From Brucellaceae bacterium (lineage in GTDB: Bacteria; Pseudomonadota; Alphaproteobacteria; Rhizobiales; Rhizobiaceae), in the NCBI GenBank assembly GCA_020637775.1, contig JACKJV010000008.1, positions 1-64,000 of the forward strand: DNA of 64,000 nt, written 5' to 3'. A program made the translations under genes and the position numbers. Position 1 is the stretch's first letter, and each line of letters begins with the position of its first letter. Positions 63,210 to 64,000 of the stretch are shown here, piece by piece. Below the pieces are notes generated by a model. The model did not search any database. It saw only the letters and a list, made by a program, of their open reading frames with translations, and was not told the origin of the DNA.

Positions 63210-64000
63210 ATGACCAAGCCGCAGATTGCATTCCTGGGAACCGGCCTGATGGGGGGACCGATGGCCGCCAATCTTCTCAAGGCCGGCTTCCCCGTCACCG
63301 CGTGGAATCGCACGCCGGAAAAGGCCGAGGCGCTGGCCCCCGCCGGCGCCACGGTAGCCGCCACGCCGCGAGACGCCGTGCGCGATGCCGATTATGTCAT
63401 CTTCATGCTTTCCGATGGAGCGGCCGTCGGCGAAATGCTGTTTGAAAAGGGCGTCGCGGACGCAATGAAGCCGGGCGCCGTCGTCCTTGACATGAGTTCC
63501 ATCAAGCCTTCCGAGGCCCGCGCCCATGCCGCGCGGATGGAGGCCATGGGCCTCGGCCATGTCGATGCACCGGTCTCCGGCGGCACCAGGGGAGCAGAGG
63601 GCGCGACGCTCGCCATCATGGCAGGCGGCAGGGAAGATGTGATTGAATCCGCGCATCCGGTTTTCGCAGCCATGGGCCGGCCTGTCCGCGTCGGCCCGCA
63701 CGGCGCCGGTCAATTGTCCAAGCTGGCCAACCAGGCCATTGTCGCCGTCACCATCGGTGTCGTGGCCGAGGCCATGCTTCTGGCCGAAAAGGGCGGAGCC
63801 GATCCGGCCGCCATCCGCCAGGCGCTGAAGGGCGGGTTTGCCGATTCGATCATCCTGCAGCAGCATGGCGAGCGCATGACGACCGGCAACTTCACGCCTG
63901 GCGGGCCATCGAAATTCCAGTTGAAGGACATCAACAACGTGCAGGAGGAAGCCGCCCGTTGCGGTCTCACGCTGCCATTGACAACCCAGATGCAGGAGCG
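63210..64000 (+). CDS. 3-hydroxyisobutyrate dehydrogenase family reductase (partial at right edge)
   Basis: 263 residues are visible and the frame runs off the window. The cofactor motif is IAFLGTGLMGGPMAANLL. The substrate signature DAPVSGGTRGAEG and the catalytic Lys in GAGQLSKLANQAI are canonical. It is most like 2-hydroxy-3-oxopropionate (tartronate semialdehyde) reductase or 3-hydroxyisobutyrate dehydrogenase. It is the third gene of the GntR operon and contrasts with the GRT-variant paralogue at 53051-53944. About 25-35 residues are expected beyond the edge. Confidence 0.9.
   Translation, partial: MTKPQIAFLGTGLMGGPMAANLLKAGFPVTAWNRTPEKAEALAPAGATVAATPRDAVRDADYVIFMLSDGAAVGEMLFEKGVADAMKPGAVVLDMSSIKPSEARAHAARMEAMGLGHVDAPVSGGTRGAEGATLAIMAGGREDVIESAHPVFAAMGRPVRVGPHGAGQLSKLANQAIVAVTIGVVAEAMLLAEKGGADPAAIRQALKGGFADSIILQQHGERMTTGNFTPGGPSKFQLKDINNVQEEAARCGLTLPLTTQMQE

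Overview
The window is a GC-rich chromosomal segment from an alphaproteobacterium, most likely of the order Hyphomicrobiales (Rhizobiales). Evidence: the left-edge order phaR end / rpmF / mtgA / polyprenyl synthase; a DUF1013/TrcR-type regulator; a [13 protein letters not shown] (YkgO-like) L36; a liv operon carrying a small DUF6867-type membrane protein and a LivG with a helix-hairpin-helix tail; a GGAAC-N17-CGTT (EcfG-type) promoter; and many sugar-acid and amino-acid catabolic loci with GntR/LysR regulators. No rRNA, tRNA, insertion sequence, integrase or CRISPR array was recognised.

Layout. 0-9 kb is housekeeping: the phaR tail, a gamma-glutamyltransferase, rpmF, mtgA, farnesyl-diphosphate synthase, a hybrid histidine kinase and ispG. 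8.6-10.5 kb holds 3-hydroxybutyrate dehydrogenase and a patatin-like protein. 10.5-14.6 kb holds a TetR regulator divergent from an isoquinoline-oxidoreductase-type molybdoenzyme operon with its own diheme cytochrome c; the TetR operator and promoter are visible. 14.8-19.4 kb is an RND efflux pair. 19.4-25.5 kb holds a small stress-type membrane protein, a GFA protein, a reductase/LysR pair and pyruvate carboxylase. 25.6-32 kb is a complete branched-chain amino-acid ABC transporter (livK, DUF6867, livF, livG, livM, livH). 32.3-36.3 kb is a trans-4-hydroxy-L-proline catabolic cluster (epimerase, FAD dehydrogenase, DHDPS-family deaminase, GntR) with twin palindromic operators. 36.3-40.7 kb holds an ankyrin/beta-lactamase-fold hydrolase and mmsA with a divergent LysR. 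43.3-53 kb carries a bacterial (6-4)-type photolyase, exported proteins of unknown function, an SDR, a rhodanese, a VOC-WYL operon, TrcR, L36, a TPR protein and an alpha/beta hydrolase. 53-64 kb is a sugar-acid-type catabolic region: a TRAP transporter, a UxaA-family dehydratase, an enolase-superfamily enzyme, a PhyH dioxygenase, two beta-hydroxyacid dehydrogenases, an SDR and a GntR regulator.

The most striking locus is 40.65-43.2 kb. It is a solitary 743-residue Cas9 homologue with intact RuvC and HNH residues, a bridge helix and a type II-C-like C-terminus, but most of the recognition lobe is missing. No cas1, cas2 or CRISPR array is nearby. Directly upstream lies a 310-bp intergenic region containing several strong hairpins, a candidate guide or regulatory RNA. 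This is the best candidate for an undescribed system.

Regulatory DNA is unusually readable here: a TetR operator over a near-consensus promoter, twin GntR palindromes, a 10-bp-arm inverted repeat ahead of the VOC-WYL operon, a shared TGC-rich motif ahead of bdhA and pyc that may be a PhaR target, and several clear intrinsic terminators.
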